64,000 bases of DNA. Origin: Aphidius gifuensis (lineage: Eukaryota; Arthropoda; Insecta; Hymenoptera; Braconidae). Shown here piece by piece: positions 61,586 to 64,000 of the stretch (position 1 is the stretch's first letter; each line of letters begins with the position of its first letter). The stretch is taken from positions 1,116,001 through 1,180,000 of the forward strand of contig NC_057790.1 in the NCBI RefSeq assembly GCF_014905175.1, written 5' to 3'. The notes beneath the pieces are model-generated. The model made no database searches. It was not told where the DNA came from and saw nothing but the letters and a program-made list of their open reading frames with translations. Made by a program: the position numbers and the translations under genes.

Positions 61586-64000
61586 GTTAGTTATCTACCC
61601 AAACCTATCCTTCTATTATTAATATCTTCATTTTCTTTTTTTTTATTCCATTCAAATTTTTTCATTTAAATATTCAAATAACTTTTTTCAAAGAAAAATA
61701 TAACAATACCAAAAAAAAAAAACAATTAACTCGAAAAAAAAAATGATAAAATAATGAATATACAGCTCAATAATAATCCGATAAGATAAAATTTGAATTA
61801 ATATCATTTTGCAATATTGTTGAGCTTTTTTTTATTTTACTCATATATTAAAATACATATAGATATAATTTAAATAAAAAATTGCTTTTATCGATCAAAA
61901 TTCTCACACGATTCTGACTCATATATACACACGCAATGACTAACTTTATCATGTCAATAAATCTAAATTTTATCGTTTGAAAAATAAAGAAAAAAGTTAG
62001 TTAAAAGTAAAAAAGGTATTATCACTTAAAAAGCCAAGGTTCCCCAAAAATAAAAAAAGGCCAAACGCAAAAAAAGTAGCAGTAGTTTGATAAGTAAGTT
62101 GAATAATAAAAAGGATCACTTTCACAGTTTGATATCTAAATTCAATGAGTGCGTGACAAAAGGTCGTAGAGTTTTGTATTTATACGATTGGCAGCTTTTG
62201 CACGAGTGGTTGGTTGGTTGAATGGAAGCTAAGTACTAACCAGTAACAAGGACAGTAAATTGTACGAAATATCATGGACAATTATACTCCAGTAATTTAA
62301 ACCATTGTGTCCAGCAAGGATGTTCAATATTCTCTATACCAATCACTTCCAATAGTTCGATTAACTTCTCTCTCTAGCCACCCACTAAAATCACCTCTTT
62401 ATTACATCAAATAAAATACAAGTTGTAAATTTAAATATTTAACTTGGCTTTAGTGAACACTTTGACTGATCGTTTAATTATAAAATTAACAATTTAAATA
62501 ATTTTATATAAAGTTTATGGCACATTTGACCATACCATTTTCATCCAACTTTTGTAATATAAATTTTTAAATTAAATACATGTTACAACTATCAAATTAC
62601 AAGTATTAAATTTTTATTATATTTTTATTTTTAATTTAAAAATTTAAATATCAATTTTACATTTAAAAAAAAATTATATTTTTTTATTTTTTTATAATTA
62701 AAATATAGATATTAATATTGAGTTAACTGTAAAATTTATTAATGGAATTAATTTATAATTACAAAATATTAAAATTGAAAATGAATACAAGTGAAAAAAT
62801 ATTTTCTCAATAGCATATTTGGCTGATTGATACGTGCTGCGTCATGTACAAAGGTAAAATAGCTGATAGTCTCAAAATGTTACGAATCAGCCTCAGGGAA
62901 TTACAAACGAGGGAATATTCCAATTGAGCTAGTGAATATATATATAGGTACACATACAAACTAGGCCAAACAAGAGTATTCGATAGTAGAAACCGTTTCG
63001 ACGACCATTCGGACTAGGAATTCAATTAGCTATTCTCAAGTGATTTGCCTTTATATAATGAATATATAATAAAGAGTCATTCTTGGTTACTTAGTAAACC
63101 AAAAACAAACTTGGAATTAAAGAAAATTAATCACTTGTTTTTCATTGTAAAAAAGAAACAAATAAACTTTTGAGTTTGATAATTTTCTTTGATTTTATCC
63201 CTCGTGTAAAATTAGCAATAATAATTTTCTCAAGGGTACAATTTTCTCGAGGAAAGAATAAGATCAACCGTACGTGTTTTATTTTATTTTTTTATGTTTT
63301 ATTTTCCAAGAAAATTAGAGTCAGGATGGTTAACAATGAGACATTTTAGTCGCAAAAGGGTTACACTGTACACACTTAATCATGTAATATTATACTGATG
63401 ACAAGATGGTATTTCTCTCAGATGAAGAAAATATAGCTGCAGGTATTTTGTGAGCTATATTACACGAGGATTATATTCTGTTGGCCTTTGTACACAAAGC
63501 TCGGATAGCTAACTTGATGTCATTAAGAGACTGTAATGAATATTAATTATTTTGCCTAAGTGATGATAATCCTGATTGAGATTGTATATTCATTTTGTTT
63601 TTCAATTCGTGTTTGCAAAATTTTAGCTAACTTTATCACTTGAAAATGCAATAGAAATTTAATTTTTACTAAGCGTTTTATTTTTTTATATTTTTTTTAA
63701 GTAGAAAAACATTATTTTTGTCAGACAAATTTTATTTTTTTATTATTTAAAAATCAATCTCATTTTAAAATGAAATTAATTTACTTAATTCTCAAATATA
63801 AATACTAATACTTGCAAAAGAAAATATATAGAAAAAAATTTTCTCAGTAAACTAAATAATAAATAAATTTAATCTATGTTGAAAAGTTTTTTAAAAATAT
63901 CTTTTACATTTCAATAAAAATACTTGAAAATTTAATCAACAATGTCAAATAATTTTATTACAATTGAATTTGTGCAATTATTGAAATTAAATAACACAAT
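61586..64000 (+). other. Start of dpr intron 3 (runs off the window)
   Basis: Begins GTTAGTTATC and no acceptor for the next Ig2 exon (expected to read like INYDSPRGG) is seen before 64000. Mixed-composition islands at about 62040-62450 and 62830-63020 may be regulatory. A fourth diverged copy of the GTCAGACAAATT repeat lies at about 63690-63880. Confidence 0.7.
63690..63880. repeat. Fourth copy of the GTCAGACAAATT repeat
   Basis: AAGTAGAAAAACATTATTTT followed by TGTCAGACAAATTTTA, then AATCTCATTTTAAAATGAAA and TTAATTTACTTAATTCTC, parallels the repeat block at 59.4-60.5 kb. A shorter resemblance (AAGTAGAAAAGAGGCGTTTT, then AGTCAGACGAAA) occurs near 33170. Confidence 0.4.

Overview
The window is a very AT-rich animal nuclear sequence, most probably from an insect. 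Long A/T runs and AT-rich simple repeats are everywhere, coding sequence is sparse, and introns of 20-30 kb are bounded by standard GT-AG sites. The two recognisable protein genes are an ecdysteroid-22-kinase/CHK-like kinase and a neuronal immunoglobulin-superfamily gene of the Dpr family. Both families are typical of insects. The extreme AT content with an expanded Dpr intron would fit a small parasitoid wasp, but that is inference and the sequence does not settle the order.

Layout. 1-3452: AT-rich, no gene seen. 3453-4676 (minus): intact single-exon EcKinase-like gene of 407 codons. 4677-11407: no coding exon recognised. It holds a large fold-back hairpin (7521-7699) and a CpG-dense, GC-richer island (about 10690-11230). 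11408-11634, 31616-31838 and 61458-61585 (plus): three consecutive exons of one dpr gene, best matched from memory to dpr9. Their phases join exactly (0 between the first two, a GAA codon split 1+2 between the second and third), and they encode a linker, the whole first Ig domain and the start of the second. The exon(s) with the start codon and signal peptide, and the exons after 61585, were not found; the latter lie beyond 64000.

The introns hold most of the interesting structure. Intron 1 (about 20.0 kb) has a palindromic repeat (14.09-14.55 kb) related to a tandem array of ~150-bp units (21.73-23.12 kb). One array unit is interrupted by a 682-bp terminal-inverted-repeat element with an 8-bp target duplication, and the neighbouring units act as the empty site. 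Intron 1 also has a 36-bp open candidate micro-exon at 25816-25851. Intron 2 (about 29.6 kb) has a 2.5-kb block of three units (41.8-44.3 kb), each with tRNA-like box A and box B. In these units well-conserved flanks surround an unrelated variable segment, followed by a conserved hairpin with a compensatory base-pair change. Intron 2 also carries two zero-length-exon (recursive splice) candidates, one of them almost exactly at the intron midpoint, and an old repeat family near 59.4-60.5 kb that recurs in intron 3.

No functional link between the kinase and the dpr gene is evident. The kinase is either an upstream neighbour or nested in a 5' intron of dpr.
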